A stretch of 64,000 nt of DNA. Source: Heliocidaris tuberculata. Lineage: Eukaryota > Echinodermata > Echinoidea > Camarodonta > Echinometridae. Below are positions 47,691 through 56,745 of this stretch, piece by piece. The DNA lies in assembly GCA_025618425.1 (NCBI GenBank), contig CM046837.1, positions 24,724,393 to 24,788,392 of the forward strand. The letters run 5' to 3'. The translations under genes were made by a program, and so were the position numbers. The notes under the pieces were generated by a model. That model did not search any database. It saw only the letters and a program-made list of their open reading frames with translations, and was not told the DNA's origin. The first letter of the stretch is position 1; each line of letters starts with the position of its first letter.

Positions 47691-47890
47691 GAGTGTGTGT
47701 GTGGGGGGGTGTATGTTTTTAATATGCTTTCAATAATAATCTCAAGTTATGATTACTAATGTGTCCAAACAAATTGTATATAGAAAAGAAATACGGTAAG
47801 CAAGAAAACGTCACGTATACTTACCGTTTGGATGGGCTGGCTCTGGAGAATAAAAGTCTCGCTGGTAGAAAGAGCTGTAGACATATTCAT
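39634..47890 (-). CDS. Five-exon host gene, 292-residue protein of unknown function
   Basis: Exons: 47890-47825, 47182-46990, 44697-44533, 40491-40280, 39876-39634. Every junction is GT-AG, and the phases agree (0, 1, 1, 0), giving one unbroken frame from ATG to TAG. Residues 23-86 are polar and helical-looking (QASEAITQAAHRTASSIENG). Residues 88-141 contain GRAFLTNRRLLLLSAE, and residues 171-185 contain LHFQSIPITNIHSVEL. That spacing of a 'lTNrRLl' strand followed by an 'IpltnI.sVel' strand is what PH/GRAM-like folds show. A Cys cluster follows (C202-C204, C208, C210), then WISAYQ and a C-terminal part with PPWDNRYMTKVHFNIEAP. No signal peptide or clear membrane span. The introns are full of repeats. 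No family name can be given; the PH/GRAM idea is inference. Confidence 0.85.
40280..40491 (-). CDS. Host gene exon 4 (residues 142-212)
   Basis: Acceptor 'acttttctccag', donor TTTGGA|gtgagt. It encodes TKIDDGQGKKPSGYIITGKA and ends in the Cys-rich PCCCLALCGCFG. Intron 3 upstream is 4041 bp because of repeats. Confidence 0.85.
40600..40940 (+). repeat. Dispersed repeat, copy 2 (in intron 3)
   Basis: Diverged copy of 35185-35580 in the same orientation. It ends at a poly(C) run just before the tandem duplication. Confidence 0.65.
40982..42727. repeat. 1.74 kb tandem duplication, unit 1
   Basis: The unit begins CATGCGTGTTCCC and is repeated at once at 42728. It holds a poly(A) of about 46, (TG)n(TC)n, a hAT-like MITE, and two copies of a 'gtacattgagcagtgttc' block. 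Apart from homopolymer and microsatellite lengths and about one substitution, the two units look identical. Confidence 0.95.
41716..42075. mobile_element. hAT-like MITE inside duplication unit 1
   Basis: Ends CAGTGGGGATCCAGG and CCTGGATCCGCCATTG are inverted, like the 53500 element. Inside are four tandem copies of a roughly 62-bp unit ('cagagatttttggagt' to 'aaaatgctga' plus a T-rich run). Confidence 0.65.
42728..44461. repeat. 1.74 kb tandem duplication, unit 2
   Basis: Second copy, with a shorter poly(A) (about 31). It ends at 'gatgttcca', after which single-copy intron 3 sequence ('ctttaaaatcacc') continues. A 2-bp CA is shared at the breakpoints. Confidence 0.95.
43449..43809. mobile_element. 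hAT-like MITE inside duplication unit 2
   Basis: The duplicated copy of 41716-42075, with the same four internal tandem units. Confidence 0.65.
44533..44697 (-). CDS. Host gene exon 3 (residues 87-141)
   Basis: Acceptor 'ttttatctaccag', donor CAACAAG|gtaatt, phase 1 in and out. It carries SQFISFDSVTFDAEPDS and GRAFLTNRRLLLLSAE. It lies only about 70 bp from the end of the 1.74 kb tandem duplication and is not itself duplicated. Confidence 0.85.
44995..45417. mobile_element. Foldback MITE in host intron 2
   Basis: AGTCAGACCCAACTTCGGAA at the left mirrors the right end ('ccggagatgggtctgact'). Arms extend about 185 bp on each side of a 45-bp centre. ATTCTA flanks both sides (44988-44993, 45418-45423), a likely target duplication. 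Open frames in it are mirror images (YRALIVQCE in both) and not genes. Confidence 0.85.
45537..45683. mobile_element. MITE with GGGGCCTGTTGCACAAAAC ends
   Basis: 147 bp. The left end continues 'ttgcgtttgaacgcaac', mirrored by 'gttgcgattaaacgcaag' with 'ttttgtgcaacgggcccc' at the right. Confidence 0.8.
45689..45817. mobile_element. MITE with GCGTTTCATGAAAGG ends
   Basis: 129 bp. GCGTTTCATGAAAGGACTTG is mirrored by 'acttcctttcatgaaacgc', with inner 'agatattttat' and 'ataaaatatcc' also paired. It abuts the preceding MITE. Confidence 0.8.
46405..46840 (+). mobile_element. SINE-like element with tRNA-like head and (ATT)n tail, copy 2
   Basis: The head GGAGCACTGTGGTGTATTAC, followed by 'gaggggtcctcatgagttcca', resembles degenerate tRNA A- and B-box regions. 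The 3' part 'gaggcttccctgggtaaaaa' then 'agacc' and a 200-bp (ATT)n array is shared with 24990-25380. It lies in host intron 2. Confidence 0.5.
46990..47182 (-). CDS. Host gene exon 2 (residues 23-86 plus one base)
   Basis: The acceptor is 'ctgttttgaag' (47183) or, six bases on and also in frame, 'cttcag'. It ends CTCGCTG|gtaagg, phase 1. It starts LQGPDADYPFDPESQLVIDS. Intron 1 (642 bp) holds a (TG)n run. Confidence 0.85.
47653..47707 (+). repeat. (GT)n microsatellite in host intron 1
   Basis: About 25 GT units with two interruptions, ending in a poly(G) run. Confidence 0.85.
47825..47890 (-). CDS. Host gene exon 1 (residues 1-22)
   Basis: Begins ATGAATATGTC (MNMSTALSTS) and ends CAAACG|gtaagt, phase 0. 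A pyrimidine-poor 'acatccag' about 20 nt upstream could be the acceptor of a 5' untranslated intron. Confidence 0.8.
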
Positions 47891-48365
47891 GACTTTCTCT
47901 TACGTCTTCTGGATGTGATATAGAAGAACAAACACAACTTGATAATCCGGTGCAGCAGTGGGGGTAATGAGCAAAAATATTCTTAATCTTTTAATTCATT
48001 TCAATGGCTTGGTCCGTACAAAATTGGTGTTGTTTCCTCACTTTCGAAAAAAAAAGCGACAGGACAATACAAGATGGATTTCCATCCTTGGAAAATTATG
48101 AAGTTTCAAAACTAAACTAGTGTATTTTTTACTTTAGACACGAGAATTAAATATTAGATTTATCGATGTTGATATTTTATATCCCATTACTTTTGACTGA
48201 AAATGAGGACAATAAACTGATGACCATCATCATTATGCACCGCACGTTCCCTCTGCCATAATAATAATAATAATAAACTATTCTTGTATAGCGCATAACA
48301 CATTACGTAAGAATGTCTCTATGCGCTTGAGGGAAAAAAAAAAAAGGAGAAATTACTGAGTTCCT

Positions 48366-51300
48366 TTACCTGCTTAACAATTGGAATAAGTATGTTTTAA
48401 GGGCAGACTTAAACGTATCTATGGTATTAATGTTTCTAAGAGAGTCGGGAAGGCTATTCCATAAAACCGGGGCAGCATGTGCAAATGAACGTTCACCATA
48501 TGTCTTGGTATGAACAGGAGGAACAATAAATAAATTCTTCTTACGTGATCGAAGATTTCTTGTTGGTGTGTATGTAGTGAGTAAGTCATTTAGATAAGAG
48601 GGAGCTAATCCATGAAAACATTCATAAGCTAATAACAGTATCTTGAACTTGATGCGTGACTGGACTGGTAACCAATGTAAATTGTGTAAGACAGGGGATA
48701 TTGAATCATGTTTCTTTGTACGTGTGACTAGTCGCGCGGCTGAATTCTGGATAGTTTGTAGTCTTTGAATTTGGCGAAGTGGTAACTGAAAAAGGAGACT
48801 ATTACAAAAATCAAAATGACACATTACAAAAGCATGAACCAAACGTTCTGTTGTCCTTCTGTCAATAAAATCACGAATTTTACCAATTTTGTGTAGTGCA
48901 AATGAAGCTGCACGACATTTTTGTGTCACAAAAGTTTCAAAAGTAAGCTTGTTGTCAAATGTTACTCCAAGATTCCTGCATGTTTTGGTAGCTTCAATTT
49001 GCTTTCCATCTAGATCCAAATGAAAGATAGGGGTTGTGTGTTTAAACCGGGATGAAACATGAAGGAACTCTGTCTTACTGCAATTTAACTTGAGACAGTT
49101 CTGTTGAGACCATTCTTTGACTGCTTGAACACAATTTGCTATCTGAGAGGTTACATTAACAAGTCTTGACCGTTTGAATGCAATATACAGTTGAGTATCG
49201 TCAGCGTAAAACATCTTGAATATGTTATATTTATCAATCAAAGATTCTAGTGGAGAGGTATATAATGTAAAAAGAACCGGACCCAAAACGGATCCTTGCG
49301 GCACTCCCTTGGTGAGCACATGTCCTGAAGACCGATCATTTCCAATGACTACATTATGAGTACGTTTTGATAAGTATGACTGCAACCAATTAAGTGCTTG
49401 ACCACAAATTCCAAATCTCAGAGATAAACGTTTAAGCAAAGTCTCATGTTCAATGGTATCAAAAGCTGATGAAAAATCAAGCAAAACAAGCATAACCTCT
49501 TCGCCCTTATCAAGTGACAACAGTATGTCATTTGTAACTCTCAAGAGAGCAGTCTCAACACTATGAAATGATCGGTATCCAGACTGAAACTTTGCGTGGA
49601 GATTAGATTTACCTAGATATTCTTGTAGCTGATATGCTGCCATCTTCTCTAGAATCTTAGCAAAGAACTTGAGGTTTGCTATTGGACGGTAATTCTTCAG
49701 ATCATCACTATTACAAGATGAGCCTTTAAGTTTTGGTATGATATTGGCACATTTAAACTTGTCAGGAAAACTACCATTTATAAAAGAATCATTAATAATG
49801 CTTGTCATAATGGGAACCAATTCAGTAAGAAATTTCTTCATAAATGAAGTGGGGATAGGATCAAGATCACAGGTTGTTGAAGAAGACTCTTTAATGACTC
49901 TTAAAACTTCACTTATCGATACAGGCTTGAATTGATTAAAAGAGAAGCTTGTTTGGTCTTCAACAAGAACATTATGAAATACTGATGACTGCAGTTCCTG
50001 AGTAATAATTTCTACTTTTTCTGCGAAGTAACTCAGGAAGCGTTCTGGAAGGGAAGGTTCGGAGTCATTACTTCTTGGCAGTGTACTAGAAGAGCATGGT
50101 TTTAAAAGCTGATCAACTTTCCTGAACAGTTCACGTGAACTACAGTCTCTCAGTTGATCCTTATGATAGCTTTTTCTAGCAGACGTGAGTTGGTTATTAT
50201 AGTGATGACAGGCATTTCGGAAATTCTGACGGTCAATTTCCAGCCCATGACGGGAGAAGGCCTTGCGCTCAAGAGCTCGGAGTTCTTGTTTGCTGCGGTG
50301 AAGTTCATCAGAAAACCAAGGTGAGTTTGGACGACATCGGACTGTTCGTGTTACTTCTGGAGCATGTTTGTCAAGAAGTGCAGATAAGACAGACTCATAC
50401 TGATCAATACGAGCATTCATATCATCACCTGGCAAAGAAAACAATTCAGATCGTATGATATCTTGGCGAAACTCTTCAACATCTATTGCATGTATTTTCC
50501 TAGACTTAATCTCTATTTTCATCGGCTTCGGTTTAGCAATGTTCAAGGAGCATTTGATAGCTACATGATCAGATGGGAGGTAGCTGGTTGAGCTGACACC
50601 ACTGACAAAATTATCAGTTGCCCGTGTCAGTATAAGATCGAGAGTATGGCCATCCTTATGCGTAGGAAAACATACATGCTGTTGAAGATTAAGTGAGGTT
50701 ATCAAGTTCAAAAAACGAGCCGAATTCACATCATCACTTAAGTTGACATGGAAGTTGAAATCTCCTACTATCATCAACCGATGTGAAGTCAGTACCAACT
50801 GTTCCAAGAGAGTTGAAAATTCTTGGAAGAATATCTGATCTGTTGTCTCTCCTGTAGCCATTCGCTGGGGCCTGTAGATAACAATCAAGCGAACAGGAAC
50901 TTGCCGATGAGATGTCAAAAGTAGATCAATATGTTCAAAGGAAATAAATTCTAAAGTAGATTCGTATGATTTTACTCGAAAAGTCTTGTCGATACATATG
51001 CCGACACCACCTCCCACACGTCCCAGACGTGGCTTATGATGCCAATCATAGTTCTTGAGGACAGAAGATAGTTGGACCATAGAGAAGTTGTCGCGTTCAT
51101 CGCCAGTAAACCAAGTCTCTGTTACGGCAGCAATGTCGATATGGTCACTTATAATGAGGTCACATAGCATGTGAGTCTTATTCTTTAATGACCTGGCATT
51201 CCATAAAGCAAACCTCACACAGTCCTTGTTGAGCTCTTCAGGTGAGGAAGACTGGTGTTCTTGCTGTTGTTGACGACGTCGGCACCTTCCACCCTTTCTA

Positions 51301-51743
51301 CTTCGCTTTGTTCGACAACGACGACGACATATTCCAAGATGATTAATAGTTGACCACAGAGACGCTGATACTCGAAACTTTTGAGAGTTGAGACTATACA
51401 GAGTATCAATATTGTATTTGACCTTGTTTGATAGATTAGTGCTACTTCCGGATATACTGATTTCAGTGTCAGATTCAATACCATAAGAAGGGCCTGGATT
51501 AGGGTGGATGTCTCCACATTCTATTAATCCTACTTGAAAGGTACATGAACATGAATTTGTGGGATAATACAATATTCTTTTCCCAACATACTTTACATTT
51601 ACATCTGGAGAGAACCTATCATGTGAACTTGTGAACATATATGTATTAACATACAGTTCAGTTCTACAGTCTATATTACAAGTACAAGTAGAAAGTAAAA
51701 GGGCAAGACTAACAGTCATAGATAGCACATGAATAAAAGCCAT
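48366..51743 (-). CDS. LINE polyprotein: leader-2A, endonuclease, reverse transcriptase
   Basis: 1125 residues. 1-22 is a signal-peptide-like hydrophobic start (VLSMTVSLALLLSTC). 51-55 is KYVGK, 68-71 TFQV, 78-85 DIHPNPGP (2A-like, skip between G84 and P85). 123-153 contains F...W...LGICRRR and a basic KGGR run. The APE-type endonuclease (about 177-400) shows WNARSL (181), TETW (208), RVGGGVGI (242), VGDFNFH (326) and SDHVAI (391). RT (about 660-940) shows NYRPIANLKFFAKILEK (684), LLDFSSAFDTIEH (754), GVPQGSVLGPVLF (813) and the catalytic FYADD (845). The C-terminus has the HNLHWLPVQSRI and WNSLPDSLR blocks seen in L2-type LINEs. Such proteins nick target DNA and copy their RNA in place. All catalytic motifs are present. 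Confidence 0.93.
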   Translation of the reverse strand: MAFIHVLSMTVSLALLLSTCTCNIDCRTELYVNTYMFTSSHDRFSPDVNVKYVGKRILYYPTNSCSCTFQVGLIECGDIHPNPGPSYGIESDTEISISGSSTNLSNKVKYNIDTLYSLNSQKFRVSASLWSTINHLGICRRRCRTKRSRKGGRCRRRQQQQEHQSSSPEELNKDCVRFALWNARSLKNKTHMLCDLIISDHIDIAAVTETWFTGDERDNFSMVQLSSVLKNYDWHHKPRLGRVGGGVGICIDKTFRVKSYESTLEFISFEHIDLLLTSHRQVPVRLIVIYRPQRMATGETTDQIFFQEFSTLLEQLVLTSHRLMIVGDFNFHVNLSDDVNSARFLNLITSLNLQQHVCFPTHKDGHTLDLILTRATDNFVSGVSSTSYLPSDHVAIKCSLNIAKPKPMKIEIKSRKIHAIDVEEFRQDIIRSELFSLPGDDMNARIDQYESVLSALLDKHAPEVTRTVRCRPNSPWFSDELHRSKQELRALERKAFSRHGLEIDRQNFRNACHHYNNQLTSARKSYHKDQLRDCSSRELFRKVDQLLKPCSSSTLPRSNDSEPSLPERFLSYFAEKVEIITQELQSSVFHNVLVEDQTSFSFNQFKPVSISEVLRVIKESSSTTCDLDPIPTSFMKKFLTELVPIMTSIINDSFINGSFPDKFKCANIIPKLKGSSCNSDDLKNYRPIANLKFFAKILEKMAAYQLQEYLGKSNLHAKFQSGYRSFHSVETALLRVTNDILLSLDKGEEVMLVLLDFSSAFDTIEHETLLKRLSLRFGICGQALNWLQSYLSKRTHNVVIGNDRSSGHVLTKGVPQGSVLGPVLFTLYTSPLESLIDKYNIFKMFYADDTQLYIAFKRSRLVNVTSQIANCVQAVKEWSQQNCLKLNCSKTEFLHVSSRFKHTTPIFHLDLDGKQIEATKTCRNLGVTFDNKLTFETFVTQKCRAASFALHKIGKIRDFIDRRTTERLVHAFVMCHFDFCNSLLFQLPLRQIQRLQTIQNSAARLVTRTKKHDSISPVLHNLHWLPVQSRIKFKILLLAYECFHGLAPSYLNDLLTTYTPTRNLRSRKKNLFIVPPVHTKTYGERSFAHAAPVLWNSLPDSLRNINTIDTFKSALKTYLFQLLSR
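51489..51512 (-). other. 2A-like motif DIHPNPGP in the intact LINE
   Basis: Codons for DIHPNPGP, preceded by VGLIECG. The third consensus position is His rather than Glu, so activity is likely but less certain than for the DIEPNPGP of the 13.8 kb element. Confidence 0.75.
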
Positions 51744-52347
51744 TATGACTGAGTGCTTAATTCTGCTGTGAGCAGACTGAACATTCAGATAAAATCAAAG
51801 CATCAAAGAATGGTTTACACTTGCACCAACACAGTTGGTGACATACAATAGACTGCTCTTACACCAGTGGCTGCACATACATAATAGAGACCTAGGTTGT
51901 GTACAGATATATTAGTCCAACATGGCCACAGCTTCTACTTACAGTGTGAGGAAATCCAAAATGAAGTTCAGTAATTACAGAAACAACACTAGATAATGTC
52001 AGTTGAAACCAGTCCAGTAGAATCACTATCATATAATGATCAACCTGTAGTACAAAATAATACTTAATAGGAACTCAGTACAGAGAAATCTAGGGTACAG
52101 AGGAGAGAGCTGGAGCAGCTGTTACGCGCTCCAACACCCTTTACAAAAAAAAAAAAAAAAAAAAAAAAAATGCTCATTTGCATAAGGCCAGTGTAAATTG
52201 TATTTCGTCACAATGCGCGGTGGACCAGTCAACAGCATAGATTTTTGTGACGGATAAACAATTATAAACCGGCTTCATGGTCCTGTAGAAAATCCCTTTT
52301 AACAATTTTTAAACACTGTTTACGGGAGTCAAGGTCGGAATTTCATG

Positions 52348-53022
52348 GGAAAGTGGGCAATTTTTTGCAGATTTTTATTTTGAGAGCTCGGCACCGTGTA
52401 TGGGCCGCAAAAAAAAAGCAAAAGAAACTGAAAGAAAAAGAGGAGAAAATGAAGAAAATTATGATTATCAAGGATTATGCGCCCCCAATCTGCAGGGTAA
52501 ATGGATTAGAAATACAGAAATTTTTGAGGGTTTAAAATGCGAAAATTTTCTAATGCTCGGTCGCTTTGCTTCCTCGCTTATGTTCCTCCAGGATTTCATA
52601 ATATCAGTAGTATATGATATATAAAAAAAAAATGAAAAAAAAATTAGATGTAGTTCTCGTTGTTTAGCTCGCTATCATGCAAGTTTTATCAACATCGATC
52701 TAGTTGAATATTGCGCCCCCATAGAATAAATTGTATAAAATAGCATTTGCAAAGATTCAACATTTGAAAGAAATCTCAACTTTCGGTTGCCTTGCATAAT
52801 TCCTCGACTATTTCTCAAGGGTTTTCGTTAATTTTGCGCCCCATTTGAGAAGAGAGTAAATAAAAACAGTGCGCAATTGCGAATTTTCCGGTGTTGAATG
52901 CTTTGGGGGTTCAAAACGTTAAAAAAAATCTACCGCTCGGTCGCTTTGCTTCCTCACTTGTACAATGTCATAGATAAGTTTGTGCAGGGGGAGGGGGCGC
53001 CAGATCCCTAGATGTGCCACTG
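52348..53022. mobile_element. Decayed hAT-like element related to 34139-34970
   Basis: The right end is GATGTGCCACTG followed by TTTTCATG. A similar ATTTCATG lies at 52340-52347, but the left inverted end is not recognisable. The 'cggtcgctttgcttcctcgc' word occurs twice, as in the 34 kb element. Confidence 0.5.
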
Positions 53023-53306
53023 TTTTCATGGTACCCCATGTAAAAAATACAATGTTCAGATTGTGCAATAACTATGCATTTTAAACAAATATTTTTTCCT
53101 GACCTTGAATTAATATTTGTTCTATTCCTCATCATTCCTTTATCTAATACATAGCACTTGCTTTAAAGAAGTAATGACTTTCTTCTATTTTCCCTATTAT
53201 CTGACCCCAGTTGACATTCAGCTTTTTCGAATTCAGAATAACAATACATATGAAAAACGTTGTCTGTAACAACATTTTCTTGTCATTCGAAAGAAGATAT
53301 TTATTC

Positions 53307-53341
<35 letters not shown>

Positions 53342-53499
53342 TATTCATACAACGAGCATAACGATTTTTTCAATCCCATACTCTTATTTCACGGTCTAAA
53401 TTCTGATAATCTGGTAAGAATAATTTTAACTTTTTATGTGCCAATTGAGTCAAATGCGTGTGATAAATAAGTTTCATGAAGTTATACATGTATTCAAAC

Positions 53500-53788
53500 T
53501 AGTGGCGGATTTAGGGGGGCAATCCCGGCCCGTGCCCCCCCCCCCCCCCTTTGAACGGAAAGCCCTTTTTTTTTTTTTTTTTTTTTGCTTGTCAGAGAAT
53601 TATGGAGAGAAACTGGACCACATAATCCCACCCCCCTCACTGAACGACCAAAAAAAAATTGTCCTTTTGGAGGGCTGGCGAGACCAAAAGAATACAGATC
53701 TCACTCCAAGCAGTTTCCCAAAGTTGACAATCCTCCATTTTTGTGTCCCCCCCCCCCCCCCTTATACAAAATCCTGGATCCGCCCCTG
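53500..53788. mobile_element. hAT-like MITE, 289 bp, with 8-bp target duplication
   Basis: TAGTGGCGGATTTAGG and CCTGGATCCGCCCCTG are inverted ends, and ATTCAAAC flanks both sides exactly (53492-53499, 53789-53796). The interior has poly(C), poly(T), and the words shared with the 2.2-4.1 kb cluster ('gcttgtcagagaattatgga', 'ggagggctggcgag'). Confidence 0.88.
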
Positions 53789-53796
53789 ATTCAAAC

Positions 53797-55074
53797 ACAC
53801 ATTACTCTACCAGTACATTTATGTAAGTGGTCATCATTTTCTGTCAATTTTCTGTCAATAATTTTTTTTTTTTCTGACACCACATTTTGCTGTATAAGGC
53901 ATGGGCGGGAATGTGCAGGTAATTACATTTGCGTATTACATAGTTTTCATTAAAAGCATATATTACATAATTATTTGTTATCACTGAATTTGGTACTGTA
54001 CTCCTTTGAACCCTGATTATTGGGGTGATTTTTTGAAGTGGAATACCCAAGTACATAAATAGATCTAAAACGGTATCCAAAATATCTATAGCATGTTTAA
54101 TATGGTACCAAAACCAGCGGGGGAAATACTCTACAAGAACATGTCAAATTTGAAGTCCTCATTACATTTTACAATTTACTCTCAGGGGCCGCAGAGCTTA
54201 TTTGCAAGTGGGGGGGGGGGGGGGCTGATTTGATTTCACTCATTAATGACAATTTTCGAACCAAAAACAACAACACCAACAATCTAGATAGGCGTACTTT
54301 TTAACCATGAAGTGAAGTAAAATTACGGCGCCGCATAACACTCCATAATGGAAGTACTTACACAGTTTCCGCAGCTCGGTGGCGCGCACGCCCCATTCCC
54401 ATACTCTTGATCTGTTATGTTGGGGCTTTGGTTGCATATGATAATTACACCCGGGAGGGGGGGGGGGGGGGCACTCGACACCAAAAGTCATGGGCCGCGG
54501 AACCGGGGGGCAGGGGGCTGCAGCCCCTCCCCCCCCCCCCCCCCCCACACACAGACAATTTTTTGAGAAGACACGTTAAAAAAAATCTCGGAAAAAAGGC
54601 TCGAAAGTTGTCATTAATGAGTGAAACGGAACTGGTTCCCACAAGCTCCCATAAAATTAGCTAAATACGCTGTGTGTCATGGCAAGTCTATGGTAGTGTG
54701 TGTATTCATATTCGCATGCATGCGCTCAGCATGAATGAAAACTGAATTCCCTGGGATTGATTGGAACCGGATAGGAAGCAATTAAGCACCTGGAATTAAA
54801 CTCGTTTTCAACTTTTCACCAAAAATGATATTCTTCCAGAACGACGGAATGAAAAAAGGCGGTGCTTTGGAACGGTCTTCTCTCTTCTTTTTCTCAACGA
54901 GAAAATATGGTATGTTTTGGAACGGAAATTTGAGTGTAAAAATGGGGGTCTTCACCGCGGCACATACCCACCGCACACTATATACTGAGTGCCCCCCCCC
55001 CCGGATATTACATTTTAGTTAAGATAGGGTAAGTCATCGCATAATTTGAATGCTCCGTATACGAAGTTGCCGGG
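53797..55074. other. Spacer with poly(G)/poly(C) tracts
   Basis: No gene is recognised. Poly(G) near 54211 and 54455 and poly(C) near 54530 and 54992. The 'ggccgcggaaccggggggc' stretch at about 54492 resembles a MITE end but has no partner. Confidence 0.45.
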
Positions 55075-55082
55075 ATCACCAA

Positions 55083-56049
55083 CAGTGGCGGCACCAGGAT
55101 TTTTAAAGTGGGGGGGGGAGGCAAATGGGGGGCAAAAGAAGATGTTGGGGGGCAAGGTGGACAAAAAAAAATTTGACACTTTTAGTAGTGAAAATGTACA
55201 GAATATTCGGCTATAAACCTACCCAGATATGAGGACATTTTGAGCATCTAGCTGAACTGCCCGATTATAAAGAGGTGTTAGTTATATACTGCGAGCGAGC
55301 GAAGCGAGTGAGCAAAAATTTTGACATTTTTCGTAGTAAAAATGTACAGAAATTACATATTCGGCTATAAAACTACCCCAATATGCATGAGGACATTTGA
55401 GCATCTTGCTGCCCGATTATGAGGTGGTAGTTATTTATTGCAAACACTTTTTGTCGTGAAAATGTACAGAAATTATATTCGGCTATGAAACTACCCAGAT
55501 ATGAGGACATTTGAGCATCTTGCTGCCCGATAATAAGGTGGTAGTTATACATTGCGAACGGGCAAAAATTTTGAAACTTTTTGTGGTGAAAATGTACAGA
55601 AATGATTATTTGGCTATAAAACTACCCCAATATGAGGACATATGATCATCTCGCGGCCTGATTATGTGGTGGGAGTTATAGGCCTGTATTGCGAGCGAGC
55701 GAAGCGAGCGAGCAAAAATTTTGACACTATTATAGTGGAAATGTACAGAAATTATTCGGCTATAAAACTACCCAAATATGAGGATATTTACACGAGCTGA
55801 GCGAACAAATTTGCCCCATGCCCCCCCCCCCCCCACCTTGATGCCGCCACTGCTTTCCAAGTTTCCGTTTTCTTTCTTTTTCCTTCTTTTCTCCATTCCT
55901 TTTTCACTTTTTTCTTTCCTTTTCTTTTCTTTTTCATTTTCCACCCTTTTATTTTTTTTCACTCCAAAAATTATTGGGAGGGCAACTGGGGGGGGCAAAG
56001 CTTCTGACTGGGGGGGGGGGGCAAATGCCCCCCCTTGGTGCCGCCACTG
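55083..56049. mobile_element. hAT-like element carrying a five-unit minisatellite
   Basis: CAGTGGCGGCACC and GGTGCCGCCACTG are perfect inverted ends. ATCACCAA flanks both sides exactly (55075-55082, 56050-56057). The length is 967 bp with no transposase. The interior from about 55160 to 55805 is a tandem array, followed by a T/C-rich stretch and a poly(G). Confidence 0.9.
55160..55805 (+). repeat. Minisatellite of about 130-bp units inside hAT element
   Basis: Five diverged units. Each has 'aaaattttgacact', 'gtgaaaatgtacagaaat', 'ttcggctataaaactaccc', 'atatgaggacatttgagcatc' and, in the longer ones, a 'gcgagcgagcgaagcgagcg' box. Confidence 0.85.
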
Positions 56050-56319
56050 ATCACCAATTAATATTACCATATATCCGACAACTTGCCCATTATCAAATAC
56101 ACTTGAATAATACATCTACTCGACAAAAAGACATAATCTGAAATCATATCTTTTTACTCTGCTGATACAACTATTTTATTGTACATACTTCAATATCATC
56201 ATGAATTTAAGTGGACTATTTTTATTGACTCGCGTTAAATATCAATTTGATACTTTTTGATAGTCGGTATGTATTTCCGTATCATATGTAGTCTAGTTAG
56301 ATTGGATGTTCTTTTAAAT

Positions 56320-56745
56320 TTGACTTTAAAAGGGTAATCCAACCATTGTAAACAGCTGATTTTGTGTGAAAGGAGAAATATAAGAGAAACAGGATGGTGA
56401 AAGTTTGAAAGAAATCGGACAAAGAATAAGAAAGTTATGAATGTTTAAAAAATGAGATCACTCATCTATGCGAAATCTCAAAGCAGTACTCAGAATATAT
56501 TGTAGATGGTATATTGTTATAGGTCCTCCAAAAAGAAAAAGATCCTACTGAGTTATACATTTTTAAAAATTGACATTTTGGTCAGTTTGTGTGTTGGAGC
56601 GAATGGGAAAGTTGACCGCCGCTACATCACAGTGACCGTATACCGATAACGCCAATTTGAAATTCCCATAATCTGATAGAGATTCGAACTCTCATTCTTT
56701 TAATTGAGAGTCAAGTGAATGAACCACTATACCACGCCCTTGCGA
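56320..56745 (-). mobile_element. Repeat with tRNA-like head
   Basis: On the minus strand from 56745 the sequence reads GGGCGTGGTATAGTGGTTCA (an A-box-like region), then 'gactctcaatta' and 'gagttcgaatctc' (a B-box-like region with a pairing T stem). The acceptor ends do not pair, so it is tRNA-derived and not a tRNA gene. The far part ('tttaaaagggtaatccaacc', 56324 on the plus strand) may be a separate TTAA-type MITE end. Confidence 0.45.

Larger units (their letters stand above)
48258..52140 (-). mobile_element. Apparently intact L2/CR1-group LINE
   Basis: A 5' region of about 400 bp, one uninterrupted ORF, and a 3' end reading GCGCTATACAAGAATAG followed by a TTATTA-type tail (48258-48276). 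The 5' limit is not sharp; a poly(A) run on the plus strand begins near 52144. It lies upstream of the host gene, on the same strand. The absence of stops or frameshifts over 1125 codons, unlike other LINE copies here, suggests a young insertion. Confidence 0.85.

Noticed and set aside
55160..55805. Regular repeats considered as a CRISPR array
   Set aside because: The units are 130 bp, diverged and contiguous, lie inside a hAT-like element, and the genome is eukaryotic.
56672..56745. Possible tRNA gene on the minus strand
   Set aside because: A- and B-box-like words are present, but the acceptor and anticodon stems do not pair; treated as a tRNA-derived repeat. The same holds for 59265-59352.
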